Source: an uncultured Caulobacterales bacterium
GTDB lineage: Bacteria; Pseudomonadota; Alphaproteobacteria; Caulobacterales; Maricaulaceae
DNA: 34,995 bases
NCBI GenBank assembly: GCA_938003545.1
Contig: CALKXY010000040.1
Location: forward strand, 1-34,995
Reading direction: 5' to 3'
The position numbers and the translations under genes were made by a program. Positions 1-6,928 of the stretch are shown here, one piece after another. A model generated the notes under the pieces. The model made no database searches. It had not been told where the DNA came from and saw nothing but the letters and a program-made list of their open reading frames with translations. Numbering within the stretch: position 1 is the first letter of the stretch; the number at the start of each line of letters is the position of its first letter.

Positions 1-1
1 G

Positions 2-104
2 TCTGGCTCTCACACCAAACCGCTCAACCCCACCGTCTCTCGGTACCAGAAGGTGAGCTCCTACCTGTCCCGTGTCCGAAAGAACTTCTGTAACGTATCA
101 TAGG
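2..104 (+). CDS. 3' end of an unidentified gene cut by the window edge
   Basis: Frame 2 is open from the first base to a TAG at 102-104. It reads as 33 residues ending in SRVRKNFCNVS. Third codon positions are strongly C/G-rich (for example ACC, CTC, AAC, GTC, TAC, CTG), unlike the AT-rich DNA that follows, which is why I think it is real coding sequence. I do not recognise the family. A transposase or recombinase tail next to an accessory patch would be plausible, but that is a guess. Confidence 0.35.
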
Positions 105-221
105 TTTTGGGGCCGAGGATTGTTTTCCCGATATTTCTCTAGCGTGTTGATAGAAATACGATTTTATTTTTCGAACACGTGGAACAAAACATTTGGCGAT
201 CATTTATTTTGGCAAAATGAT

Positions 222-899
222 TTAGTCGTGATTTTCAGCTTGTTTAACGGCCTTCAAAAAAGCTTCCTTACTAGGGGCGTAATCAATACCTCCGCACTTT
301 TGAACATTCATACGTTGAATAGCATTTTGCGGTGTCAAGGCACTCCAATCCTTAAGGCTTTTCAATCGGTATAATTCAAGATATTTGAGATTATCAAGAT
401 GTTGCAATCCATTCGCCGAAACTTGTTTGCCGCCGTGGATACTCAAGTTTACGAGTTGTTTCATGCCCGCGATCATAGAAAAATCTTCGCCAGGGATATT
501 ATCCATGTATAATGTATGCAGCTTAGGTAGATCGACAAACTCACGGACCGTATTTTTATATTTCAATTGAAGGACTTCTAAATTTTGCCATTTTGAGAGG
601 TCCAGTTTGCCTTTGTAAGGCCCTAGAGAAATGCCTTTTAAATTTGTAAAGTGCGCTAATGGCGAAATATCTACAGCAGCATAAGAATAAATTTCTATCC
701 CCTCTACAGATTCAGGAGGAAACTGCGTCAAGAAAGAGTAGTTTAGAGTTTCGAGTCCTGGGCCATAAGGAAACCTGAGGTGTTTTGCATCTGACTTCAA
801 GTATTCACACACAAGAGATTCGCTCCACACCTCCTCTTCAATAACCATAACTTTGCCTTCAATGAACTCTTGATCAGTTATGAAGTATTTAAAAGTCAT
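222..899 (-). CDS. Leucine-rich-repeat-like protein, probable immunity protein
   Basis: This is a 225-residue soluble protein with no signal peptide or membrane segment. From about residue 75 it shows irregular leucine-rich repeats of about 20-24 residues with the pattern L-x-x-L-x-L (segments such as LKGISLGPY, LEVLQLKY, LHTLYMDN, LVNLSIHG and LKYLELYR), typical of a curved LRR-like binding surface. Its ATG overlaps the TGA of the upstream nuclease-domain gene by 4 bp (ATGA), so the two are translationally coupled. LRR and other repeat scaffolds are known among immunity proteins of polymorphic toxins. The immunity role is inferred from this position. The gene is AT-richer than the housekeeping genes to the right, which suggests transfer. 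A general LRR protein of unrelated function is the alternative. Confidence 0.75.
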   Translation of the reverse strand: MTFKYFITDQEFIEGKVMVIEEEVWSESLVCEYLKSDAKHLRFPYGPGLETLNYSFLTQFPPESVEGIEIYSYAAVDISPLAHFTNLKGISLGPYKGKLDLSKWQNLEVLQLKYKNTVREFVDLPKLHTLYMDNIPGEDFSMIAGMKQLVNLSIHGGKQVSANGLQHLDNLKYLELYRLKSLKDWSALTPQNAIQRMNVQKCGGIDYAPSKEAFLKAVKQAENHD

Positions 900-1258
900 A
901 TTTTTCCTTCACGTTTCAATAAAGCATATCGCGCATCACTAATTGGGCTTACGAGATTGGCGACGGCATCAGAGGCTCTCACGTTTCTGCCGCCTGTGAA
1001 CTCTCTAATACGTGACCTCTCAGCTAATTCCCTTAAAAGTTTATTATTTCCCGCAGCTTTAACCAGTATTTCACCCCCAGCATATTTTCCTTTTCTGATA
1101 TGCGTCAGCAACCGGCCACGACCATTTCCAGATTGTCCCACATAAGGTAAAAGGACACCATCCACTTTTTCATTAAACAGATAAATTAAATTCCCCTGCG
1201 CGATTTTACGAGGACGATTCCAGCGCGGATTGGACTGCGGCGCGGTTCTGTATGTCAC
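896..1258 (-). CDS. Orphan GIY-YIG-like nuclease domain of a polymorphic (Rhs-type) toxin
   Basis: This 120-residue product looks like an isolated C-terminal toxin domain. It has LIYLF, then PYVGQSGNGRGRLLTH, matching the GIY/YIG core followed by the conserved Arg and His. Next comes LLRELAERSRIREFTGG, a helix with a candidate catalytic Glu, and an ending NLVSPISDARYALL. That arrangement (YVGQSG, RL..H, RE.AE..RI, GG, N..SPI..AR) resembles nuclease tips of Rhs and related toxins. The only start found is GTG at 1256-1258, without a convincing Shine-Dalgarno. The frame stays open upstream only to the TAA of the HD gene at 1307-1309, so no delivery or repeat domain is attached. It may be a displaced toxin tip, a decayed remnant or a free-standing toxin. 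It is coupled to the LRR-like gene downstream. Confidence 0.7.
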   Translation of the reverse strand: MTYRTAPQSNPRWNRPRKIAQGNLIYLFNEKVDGVLLPYVGQSGNGRGRLLTHIRKGKYAGGEILVKAAGNNKLLRELAERSRIREFTGGRNVRASDAVANLVSPISDARYALLKREGKI

Positions 1259-1306
1259 TGATGTTTGGCTGGGGTGGACAGAGACAGCAGAGGTTTGAAA
1301 CGCGTG

Positions 1307-1939
1307 TTAACCCAATCCTGAAATTGTGCGAATTAGATTTATGCGGGCGTTCGACTCTAACGTGTCGTGAAAATATCCTGTCATATAGAGGCGATCCCTG
1401 TCGAGAAATCCTTGTAGGATAGCTTTGCGTTTTTTACGAAAAATAAACGCAGGCACGTGTTTATATTCACGGCGAATATTTAATTCGAAATCATCATAGA
1501 TCGGCGCGGCTGTGCCGAGGATAGACAGATCAATATCCAACATGAATTGCCCGTCTTTGGTGTTTGGGGCCTTATGGCTTTTCGTATCTAAAATGTGATC
1601 GGCGATGCGGCTAAAGACGGCTTTGTCTGCGCCGCAATCTTGTAGCCAATCGGCTGCCCATTCCGCGCTGTCTTCTTCATTACTGGCCGAGAAGGGTTGA
1701 TAGACAGCATCATGAAACCAAAGCGCCATTTCAATTTCATCTGGGCGCTCTGTTATATCTCGGACATCATCTAAATGCCGTAGGCAGGCTGCGATGTGAT
1801 CCAGCGTGTGATAGGCACGATGCGGTTCGGCATGTGCCTTGATTAATGTATTATATGTGCCGCCATCCTCAGATAGGTTGAGCCGATTACACAGCGCGGT
1901 CCAACGGGCGAAGCTACAAACGTCTTGTGCGGCGCTCAC
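1307..1939 (-). CDS. HD-domain phosphohydrolase (COG4339-like)
   Basis: This is a 210-residue predicted metal-dependent hydrolase. The HD-type metal ligands are visible as YHTLDH, then ALWFHDAVY (the HD pair), IADHILDTKSH and FMLDIDLSILG. Length and C-terminus (FLDRDRLYMTGYFHD) fit the COG4339 family, whose substrate is not known to me. The GTG start at 1937-1939 overlaps the TGA of the upstream thioesterase gene (GTGA), making this the last gene of a five-gene coupled operon. A cytoplasmic location is expected because there is no signal peptide. Confidence 0.82.
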   Translation of the reverse strand: MSAAQDVCSFARWTALCNRLNLSEDGGTYNTLIKAHAEPHRAYHTLDHIAACLRHLDDVRDITERPDEIEMALWFHDAVYQPFSASNEEDSAEWAADWLQDCGADKAVFSRIADHILDTKSHKAPNTKDGQFMLDIDLSILGTAAPIYDDFELNIRREYKHVPAFIFRKKRKAILQGFLDRDRLYMTGYFHDTLESNARINLIRTISGLG

Positions 1940-2376
1940 GACTTTTTCTGTTCAGAGACATTGTCGGTCGGTTTCTTTGGTAAAAGAAAATGGCCAGATA
2001 ATGCGGCAATCGGTTTGTCGAAACTTTCCTGCCAAGCCCGAACACGAACATTGGCAACGCGCGCGCCTTCTTTGACGATTTCTGCGCGGGCAAATGTCTC
2101 GACGGGCTTACCGCGGCGCAGGTAATCAATGTTGACGCCGATCGGTTTTGAAAAGGGGAGATCAATATTGTGACGACGAATTTCTGCCATGGCGCAAACT
2201 TCCATAAATCCGCCCACAGCGCCGCCATGTAAGGCCGGCAGCGTCGGGTTTCCGATATTGGTGGCCAGGTAAGGCAGGACGAGAAGGAAATCATCGCCCA
2301 TGACGCGGGCTTCAATTCCTAGCATTTGTGCATATGGGATCGAGGCAATGAGGTCTTCGGCTTGACGTTGCTTCAT
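1936..2376 (-). CDS. PaaI-type hotdog-fold thioesterase (paralogue B)
   Basis: This 146-residue single hotdog domain has the helix motif LHGGAVGGFMEVCAMAEI, followed by beta-strands carrying INIDYLRRG-like sequence (actual: VNIDYLRRGKPVETFARAEI). The family hydrolyses acyl-CoA or aryl-CoA thioesters as dimers or tetramers. The His-Gly-Gly is kept, but the acidic residue nine positions after the His is Glu rather than Asp. Both residues are used by known hotdog thioesterases. The ATG overlaps the TGA of the neighbouring hotdog gene (ATGA). Tandem, coupled hotdog paralogues suggest a hetero-oligomer, but this is inference. The substrate is unknown. Confidence 0.85.
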   Translation of the reverse strand: MKQRQAEDLIASIPYAQMLGIEARVMGDDFLLVLPYLATNIGNPTLPALHGGAVGGFMEVCAMAEIRRHNIDLPFSKPIGVNIDYLRRGKPVETFARAEIVKEGARVANVRVRAWQESFDKPIAALSGHFLLPKKPTDNVSEQKKS

Positions 2377-2855
2377 GATGCAGGGGCCTCATCTTTGGAG
2401 TCTGTATCGCCAGAGACTTTATATTGTTTGCCCGTCACCATAAAACAGGCTTGCGCCGTTGCGACGGGGTCTTCTTCATTTCCGTCATGCGCAACGGCCC
2501 GAATGAAGGCGACATTACGTGTTGTTTTATAACAGATCGCTTCGGCTATTACGGTTTCCCCCGGCGTCGCGGCGCGTTGATAATCAATCCGCAGAGAGAG
2601 CGTCGCGATGGGGCCCAAGGCGTCAAATCCAGCCATCGCCGCGAGGCCGCAGGCTTGGTCTAATAAGGTCGTCACTGCGCCGCCCGCAAGAACCCGCGAG
2701 CGCGGGTCACCGATAAGGGCGGTGTTATAAGGCAAGGATAAAGTGGCACGGCCTTTATCGACGGCCACAAATTTCATACCAATGGCATTCGCGTGGGGGG
2801 TTCCGTCAACCATGACGGGGCCTATCTCCCAAAGTCTTTCGATGAGTGCGCTCAT
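2373..2855 (-). CDS. PaaI-type hotdog-fold thioesterase (paralogue A)
   Basis: This 160-residue single hotdog domain has the motif VLAGGAVTTLLDQACGLAA. The usual His of HGG is replaced by Ala, while the acidic Asp nine residues on is kept. This is the complement of its neighbour, which keeps His and has Glu. The strand TLSLRIDYQRAATPGE is typical of the family. The gene sits between the beta-lactamase-like hydrolase and the second thioesterase with 4-bp overlaps on both sides, so co-expression at a fixed ratio is likely. The C-terminal 15 residues are polar and probably disordered. Confidence 0.85.
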   Translation of the reverse strand: MSALIERLWEIGPVMVDGTPHANAIGMKFVAVDKGRATLSLPYNTALIGDPRSRVLAGGAVTTLLDQACGLAAMAGFDALGPIATLSLRIDYQRAATPGETVIAEAICYKTTRNVAFIRAVAHDGNEEDPVATAQACFMVTGKQYKVSGDTDSKDEAPAS

Positions 2856-3988
2856 AGGGCTTTATATACCTCATCAATTAGGGCGCGAGGACGGACGTCA
2901 CCCAGCAGCGTATTACGTTGTCGGTTCATGGCATAGGCACCGTGTAAGCCTGTTACAGGATCGGCAAAGACACAAGATCCGCCCCACCCACTGTGACCGA
3001 GTGTAGCGGCCGTCGGACCGTAGAAATAATTCGGATCATTGCGCATGACGCCAGCGGCGAAATCCAACTCAAAGGGTAAGACTAAGTCTTGCCCCGTAAT
3101 GCGAGATTTTGAAAATGCAGCGAGAGTGTCTTCTGATAAGACGGCGCTGCTGCCGATGCGGCCATCGACGCCCATTTGCATGAGCGTTGCGAGGCCCCTC
3201 GCCGTTGCCTGACAATTTGATCCGGCCAGTTCGGTTTCACGCCAAGCGGCCGCGCCCATACCGCCCGGGGACGACCAAGGTTTCATAAAGGCCCAACGTG
3301 TGGCGTCAGTGATTTCGCCCATGTCGGCCATTGCTTTAGGTTTTTGCATATCTGCGCAACGATCATGTTCGGATGATGGCAAGCCAATCCAGACATCCGC
3401 ATTTTCCCTTTGGCAGAGCTCCTCGCGTAGGATCATGCCCAATGTGCGTTGCTCTGGGTCGACACGGCGCGCAATTTCTCCCGCGAGGAAACCATAGGTG
3501 ACAGGGTGATAGCCCGATGCGCTGCCCGGTTCAAAAATCGGAGTTTGTTGTTCCAATTGTGCGATTGTTTTATGCCAGTCGAACCAATCTTTTGCGCTCC
3601 ATTCAGGGTTGGTGATCCCTGACACGCCGCCTTGATGGCTCATCAGTTGCGCGACGGTTAAGCCCGCTTTTCCCGCCTGTGCAAATTCTGGCCAGATCGT
3701 ATCGATAGGCTGTTCATAGCCAATGTGGTCTTCTTCCACGAGCCACGCGATGACGAGGGCTGCCATAGCCTTGCCAGAAGAGAAAATTGAGAAGAGGGTG
3801 TCGTCCGCGACCTCTGTTGTGTGTTTGCGGTCCGTCCAACCTGCGCGAATATCGATGAGGGTTTCGCCATGCTGCTTTATGCAAAATTGGAAGCCCAGCT
3901 CATCATGGCTTGCGAAATTTTCCTCAATCACGCCGCGTAGGCTGTTAAATTTTTCAGGCAAAACGCCGTGTAGGGGAAAATTGGTCAT
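2852..3988 (-). CDS. Serine beta-lactamase-like hydrolase/esterase (EstB type)
   Basis: This 378-residue protein has the class C beta-lactamase/esterase fold signature. The nucleophile motif S-x-x-K is Ser70-Ser-Gly-Lys73 within FSIFSSGKAM, a tyrosine motif lies in SGYHPVTYGFLAGEI, and a late HSGWGGS serves as the third motif. There is no signal peptide, so unlike true AmpC enzymes it is cytoplasmic, as usual for EstB-like esterases. The start ATG overlaps the pyridoxal kinase stop by 4 bp. Company with two thioesterases suggests an ester or acyl-metabolising operon. I see no reason to call it an antibiotic-resistance gene. Confidence 0.88.
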   Translation of the reverse strand: MTNFPLHGVLPEKFNSLRGVIEENFASHDELGFQFCIKQHGETLIDIRAGWTDRKHTTEVADDTLFSIFSSGKAMAALVIAWLVEEDHIGYEQPIDTIWPEFAQAGKAGLTVAQLMSHQGGVSGITNPEWSAKDWFDWHKTIAQLEQQTPIFEPGSASGYHPVTYGFLAGEIARRVDPEQRTLGMILREELCQRENADVWIGLPSSEHDRCADMQKPKAMADMGEITDATRWAFMKPWSSPGGMGAAAWRETELAGSNCQATARGLATLMQMGVDGRIGSSAVLSEDTLAAFSKSRITGQDLVLPFELDFAAGVMRNDPNYFYGPTAATLGHSGWGGSCVFADPVTGLHGAYAMNRQRNTLLGDVRPRALIDEVYKAL

Positions 3989-4773
3989 GAGCTGACATGT
4001 AAGGGAATTGCGTCAGTAATAAAGGCCTGCATTCTGATGAGAGGCAGTTCACCCGCATCAAGGGCATCTGCTGCACGCATAATCTCATAAACAGAGGAGA
4101 CAGACGCCGCCAAGGCGCGTCGCGGGCTTTGGCCAAGTAGGCGGCGCCCCAAAAAGAGGGCCGCGAGACTATCTCCGCCGCCATGGGGCACAGAGTCGAA
4201 CTTCGGATGGCTGACTTGGAACGCTGCGCTGCCGTCTTCCCAGCGCGCGCCAATGTCTGCGCCATCAGGCACCGAGGTGATGAGGCGGGCGGGCAATTGT
4301 GTGCTGTGGTCCTGAATATAGTTCAGCTCCCACAGGTTAGGCGTGATAAAATCAGCCTGCGGGACAAGGTGGTCGATGATGGCGCGTGCGCGGTCTTCTG
4401 GTATATAAAGTCGACCATGATCCCCCATGACGGGATCAATGGCGATGATCGCGCTCGGGTTTGCTTGACGGACATGACTGATGATTTCTGTGCAGAGATC
4501 AACATGCGCCGTTTCGCCCATATATCCAGTGAGAACGGCGTCGACATGAATGTCTTGCGCTTTTACTCCTTGCCAGATGTCACGCAGGCGCGCGGCTTCG
4601 ACTGCACCGCCGCCTGGCGCACCCCAACCGGGATGACGGCCCATCAAGGTCGTTGGCAGAACAATCGTTTCTATGCCCAATCTTTGTAGACAAAAACTGG
4701 CCGCGCTTGCGCCAACTCGAGAGCTGGCAACGGTGGAGCTGATGATAAGGACTTTTGGGATGGGCGTGGTCAC
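3985..4773 (-). CDS. pdxY: Pyridoxal kinase
   Basis: This 262-residue ribokinase-fold vitamin B6 kinase phosphorylates pyridoxal to pyridoxal 5'-phosphate with ATP. Diagnostic segments are TGYMG, IIAIDPVMGDHG, ADFITPNLWEL and the anion-hole/catalytic loop PHGGGDSLAALFLG, with the catalytic Asp in GGGD. The reading frame begins at GTG 4771-4773, and no in-frame ATG lies between it and the upstream stop. It is the first gene of the five-gene minus-strand operon and is divergent from arsC with a gap of only about 50-65 bp. A PLP salvage enzyme heading a hydrolase operon is not an arrangement I know. Confidence 0.9.
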   Translation of the reverse strand: MTTPIPKVLIISSTVASSRVGASAASFCLQRLGIETIVLPTTLMGRHPGWGAPGGGAVEAARLRDIWQGVKAQDIHVDAVLTGYMGETAHVDLCTEIISHVRQANPSAIIAIDPVMGDHGRLYIPEDRARAIIDHLVPQADFITPNLWELNYIQDHSTQLPARLITSVPDGADIGARWEDGSAAFQVSHPKFDSVPHGGGDSLAALFLGRRLLGQSPRRALAASVSSVYEIMRAADALDAGELPLIRMQAFITDAIPLHVSS

Positions 4774-4837
4774 GCGATGACTTTGCCGCTAAGTCGCAGG
4801 CAAAGCAATCTTGCCATAAAAAGAAATGGACCCTCTC

Positions 4838-5182
4838 ATGCTGACGATCTGGCACAATCCGCGTTGCACTAAATCTCGCGAGACGCTCGCCTTGATTGAG
4901 GCGGCCAATATAGAGTTTACTGTGCGGCAGTATTTGAAGGATGCGCCAAGTGCGGTTGAGATAACGGCGATATTGGCGGAGCTAGGCATGAATGATCCAC
5001 GTGATCTCATGCGGCGCGGCGAAAAACTCTATAAAGATCTTGGCCTGAAAGAAGAAGGCCGCGTGGTAAAGTTGGTTCAGGCCATGGCCGAAAACCCCAT
5101 CTTGATTGAACGTCCTATCGTTACAAATGGTCAGCGCGCCGTCATTGGACGACCACCTGAAGCGGTAAAAGGGCTACTTTAG
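4838..5182 (+). CDS. arsC: Glutaredoxin-dependent arsenate reductase (ArsC family)
   Basis: This 114-residue thioredoxin-fold protein reads MLTIWHNPRC-TKSRETL, with the catalytic Cys10, and the C-terminal IERPIVTNGQRAVIGRPPEAV typical of ArsC/Spx/YffB. True ArsC uses glutathione and glutaredoxin to reduce arsenate to arsenite. I start it at the second ATG (4838) because family members begin MLTIWHNPRC. An ATG at 4826 adds four residues and cannot be excluded. No arsR, arsB or acr3 is nearby, so a stand-alone YfgD/ArsC-like reductase rather than an ars resistance operon is likely. Confidence 0.88.
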   Translation: MLTIWHNPRCTKSRETLALIEAANIEFTVRQYLKDAPSAVEITAILAELGMNDPRDLMRRGEKLYKDLGLKEEGRVVKLVQAMAENPILIERPIVTNGQRAVIGRPPEAVKGLL

Positions 5183-5246
5183 CGTTTTTCTCACACGAAA
5201 GTTCCTCGCCTAAACGGCTTGTTAAGCAAACTCCTTCATTCCGATA

Positions 5247-5254
5247 TTAACCAT
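5247..5254 (+). promoter_or_regulatory. TTAACCAT, CtrA half-site-like sequence
   Basis: The octamer TTAACCAT lies 45-52 bp upstream of the first lipid-anchored barrel gene. CtrA, the alphaproteobacterial cell-cycle regulator, recognises TTAA-N7-TTAA and half-sites of this form. Chance occurrence is quite possible, and no full site is present. Confidence 0.25.
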
Positions 5255-5288
5255 GATGGGATGACACGCGTCTCCCATATCTGATTTC

Positions 5289-5294
5289 GGGGGA
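5289..5294 (+). promoter_or_regulatory. Shine-Dalgarno of the first barrel lipoprotein
   Basis: GGGGGA ends four bases before the ATG at 5299. It supports that start, directly in front of a good lipoprotein signal peptide. Confidence 0.55.
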
Positions 5295-5298
5295 CGAT

Positions 5299-6795
5299 AT
5301 GCGTCTGGGCTCTTTAACTGTGTCGGCAACTTTGTCGGCTGTTCTGCTGTCGGGTTGCTCATTTATAGGTGGGTCAGCTGGCCCATTTAAAAACCCATTT
5401 GCTAAGCAAAAGGCCGCAAGCCACGCTCAATATGGTACGTATAATAGTGCCTCCGCTGGACAACGTTGCCAAATCTACTCTCCGGCTCAACCTATTCCGC
5501 AAGGATGCCGTCCTGAGCAAGTTACCCTCGCGACGGGTCGTCCAGGCGGCTTTGCGCAGGAACCAAACTTTGGCGAACCGAGCTATGCGCAATATACAGA
5601 TGGCGCATATGGATCCGCTGTTGGCCAGCACCCATCCCTAGCGCACCACACAGCGGCCCCAAAAAAACGTAAGCCGAAATTACGCGGGTCATTATCGCTG
5701 GGTTTGGAACGTAGCGTCAGCGGCAGTTTGATTGATTATGATCGCTTCTCTCTTGATCCTATTGGGACATATAATCCTCAGGACTTCAATGAAGGTTCAC
5801 GTACAGGATCAGATGCAACGGGTGATGAAGTCAGAACTACATTTACAGCGAATAGGCGTAATCCAATCGGCAGTCCATTTGTGCCAGCGACGGACAGCAC
5901 ACCAGCCATTCCCGCAGACCCAGGCTTTTTTGACGATAATGAATATGATCAGGTAAATGCGCCGCAAATCTCTTTTGATGATGCTTGGTCAACGCCTACT
6001 CGAATTTCGGGTGGTTTGGAGTATATAGCGAATGACCGCACAACCTTCTTCGCCAATGCAGGATATTCTCATTCTGAAGGTAACGATGGAACTGCAGCCT
6101 CTATACAGGCGACACTCTTCCGCGTTGAAGAAGCAGGTCAATATATTACGACCCCTGCTGTTGCAGGTACGGCAGAAATACCTGCAGTTTTTGACACAGA
6201 CGGCGTGACTATACTTACACCAGCTATACCTGCAGTCGCTGGAACGCCTGAAACCATTACGCGTACGGGTACTTTAACAACGGCCTCATTTGTTCCAAAC
6301 GAAGAAATTGCTCAATTTAGTTATGATTTTTCTGACTTGCGCCGCATTGATCTAGAGGCAGGCGCAAGACACTATTTCAAGCCTATCGTTAAATCTCAAG
6401 GATTCCGAACAATCACGCCATTTGTTGGCGCTTCGGCAGGCGCATCTCATTACAGCGAGGCAAGCGTCAAAGTTAGTCAACGTCAGAGATTTTTTGAGCG
6501 CGGCTTCGACCTTGGTGGTGGTGAGATTACCGAAGATACGCCTGAACAGTTTTATGATGTCGTGACGCGGAATGCGGATGACACGACGAATAATATTCCA
6601 ATCGCAATCTTTGATAGTCAATGGGTTCCGTCTGGTCAGATAAATGTCGGTGCTGAATGGCAGGTCACACCTGGCACTGCATTGGCTTTGGAGTCGGGTG
6701 TCCGCATCGAAGGCGCTCGGAAATATTCAAACGGTATCAGGGGCGACGCAAATATATCTATCCCCGTCACACTGCGTGGATCGTTTAATTTCTAG
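5299..6795 (+). CDS. Lipid-anchored outer-membrane beta-barrel protein, paralogue 1
   Basis: This 498-residue protein begins with a lipoprotein signal peptide (MRLGSLTVSATLSAVLLSGC) whose lipobox LLSGC places the acylated Cys at residue 20. Residues of about 21-125 are a polar Tyr/Pro/Gln-rich linker ending in a basic PKKRKPKLRGSL. The remainder alternates hydrophobic and polar residues as in a beta-barrel (for example GGLEYIANDRTTFFANAGYS and RRIDLEAGARHYFKP). It ends SIPVTLRGSFNF, with the terminal Phe typical of BAM substrates. Low-complexity Ala/Pro/Thr inserts occur near residues 200-215 and 285-330 and may be surface loops. It is the first of three tandem paralogues. I do not recognise a named family, and the function is unknown. 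Confidence 0.85.
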   Translation: MRLGSLTVSATLSAVLLSGCSFIGGSAGPFKNPFAKQKAASHAQYGTYNSASAGQRCQIYSPAQPIPQGCRPEQVTLATGRPGGFAQEPNFGEPSYAQYTDGAYGSAVGQHPSLAHHTAAPKKRKPKLRGSLSLGLERSVSGSLIDYDRFSLDPIGTYNPQDFNEGSRTGSDATGDEVRTTFTANRRNPIGSPFVPATDSTPAIPADPGFFDDNEYDQVNAPQISFDDAWSTPTRISGGLEYIANDRTTFFANAGYSHSEGNDGTAASIQATLFRVEEAGQYITTPAVAGTAEIPAVFDTDGVTILTPAIPAVAGTPETITRTGTLTTASFVPNEEIAQFSYDFSDLRRIDLEAGARHYFKPIVKSQGFRTITPFVGASAGASHYSEASVKVSQRQRFFERGFDLGGGEITEDTPEQFYDVVTRNADDTTNNIPIAIFDSQWVPSGQINVGAEWQVTPGTALALESGVRIEGARKYSNGIRGDANISIPVTLRGSFNF

Positions 6796-6804
6796 GTGAG
6801 TGGC

Positions 6805-6843
6805 GTTAACCAGGCAAAGTCCTGGATTCGTTAAGTTTTTGTT
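6805..6843 (+). terminator. Weak hairpin with T-run after paralogue 1
   Basis: CCAGG (6810-6814) and CCTGG (6821-6825) form a short stem. Outside it GTTAA repeats on the right, followed by a run of five T at 6836-6840. The gap between stem and T-run is long for an intrinsic terminator, so termination may be partial. Confidence 0.35.
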
Positions 6844-6870
6844 TCCACTTTGGGAACGGTTTTTTAAGTA

Positions 6871-6923
6871 TCTTCTGTTTTAATTCGAAACAACAGAAGA
6901 ACGAGAGTTCGAATTAAAGGAGG
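6871..6923 (+). promoter_or_regulatory. Interleaved inverted repeats covering the Shine-Dalgarno (possible RNA switch)
   Basis: Two perfect inverted repeats interleave. TCTTCTG at 6871-6877 pairs with CAGAAGA at 6894-6900. TTTAATTCGAA at 6879-6889 pairs with TTCGAATTAAA at 6908-6918. As RNA they exclude each other unless they form a pseudoknot. The second stem takes up the first three bases of the strong Shine-Dalgarno AAAGGAGG (6916-6923), five bases before the ATG at 6929. This suits translational control of the lipoprotein, or a DNA dyad bound by a regulator whose half-sites are about 29 bp apart. Confidence 0.5.
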
Positions 6924-6928
6924 CCGAT

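Noticed and set aside
72-374. Plus-strand ORF across the window start and LRR-like gene
   Set aside because: It overlaps the end of the LRR-like gene on the other strand, and composition and length fit a shadow frame.
2852-3988. Antibiotic-resistance beta-lactamase
   Set aside because: There is no signal peptide, and the operon context is metabolic; an EstB-like esterase is more likely.
4838-5182. An arsenic-resistance operon
   Set aside because: Only an ArsC-like gene is present; there is no arsR, arsB, acr3 or arsH beside it.
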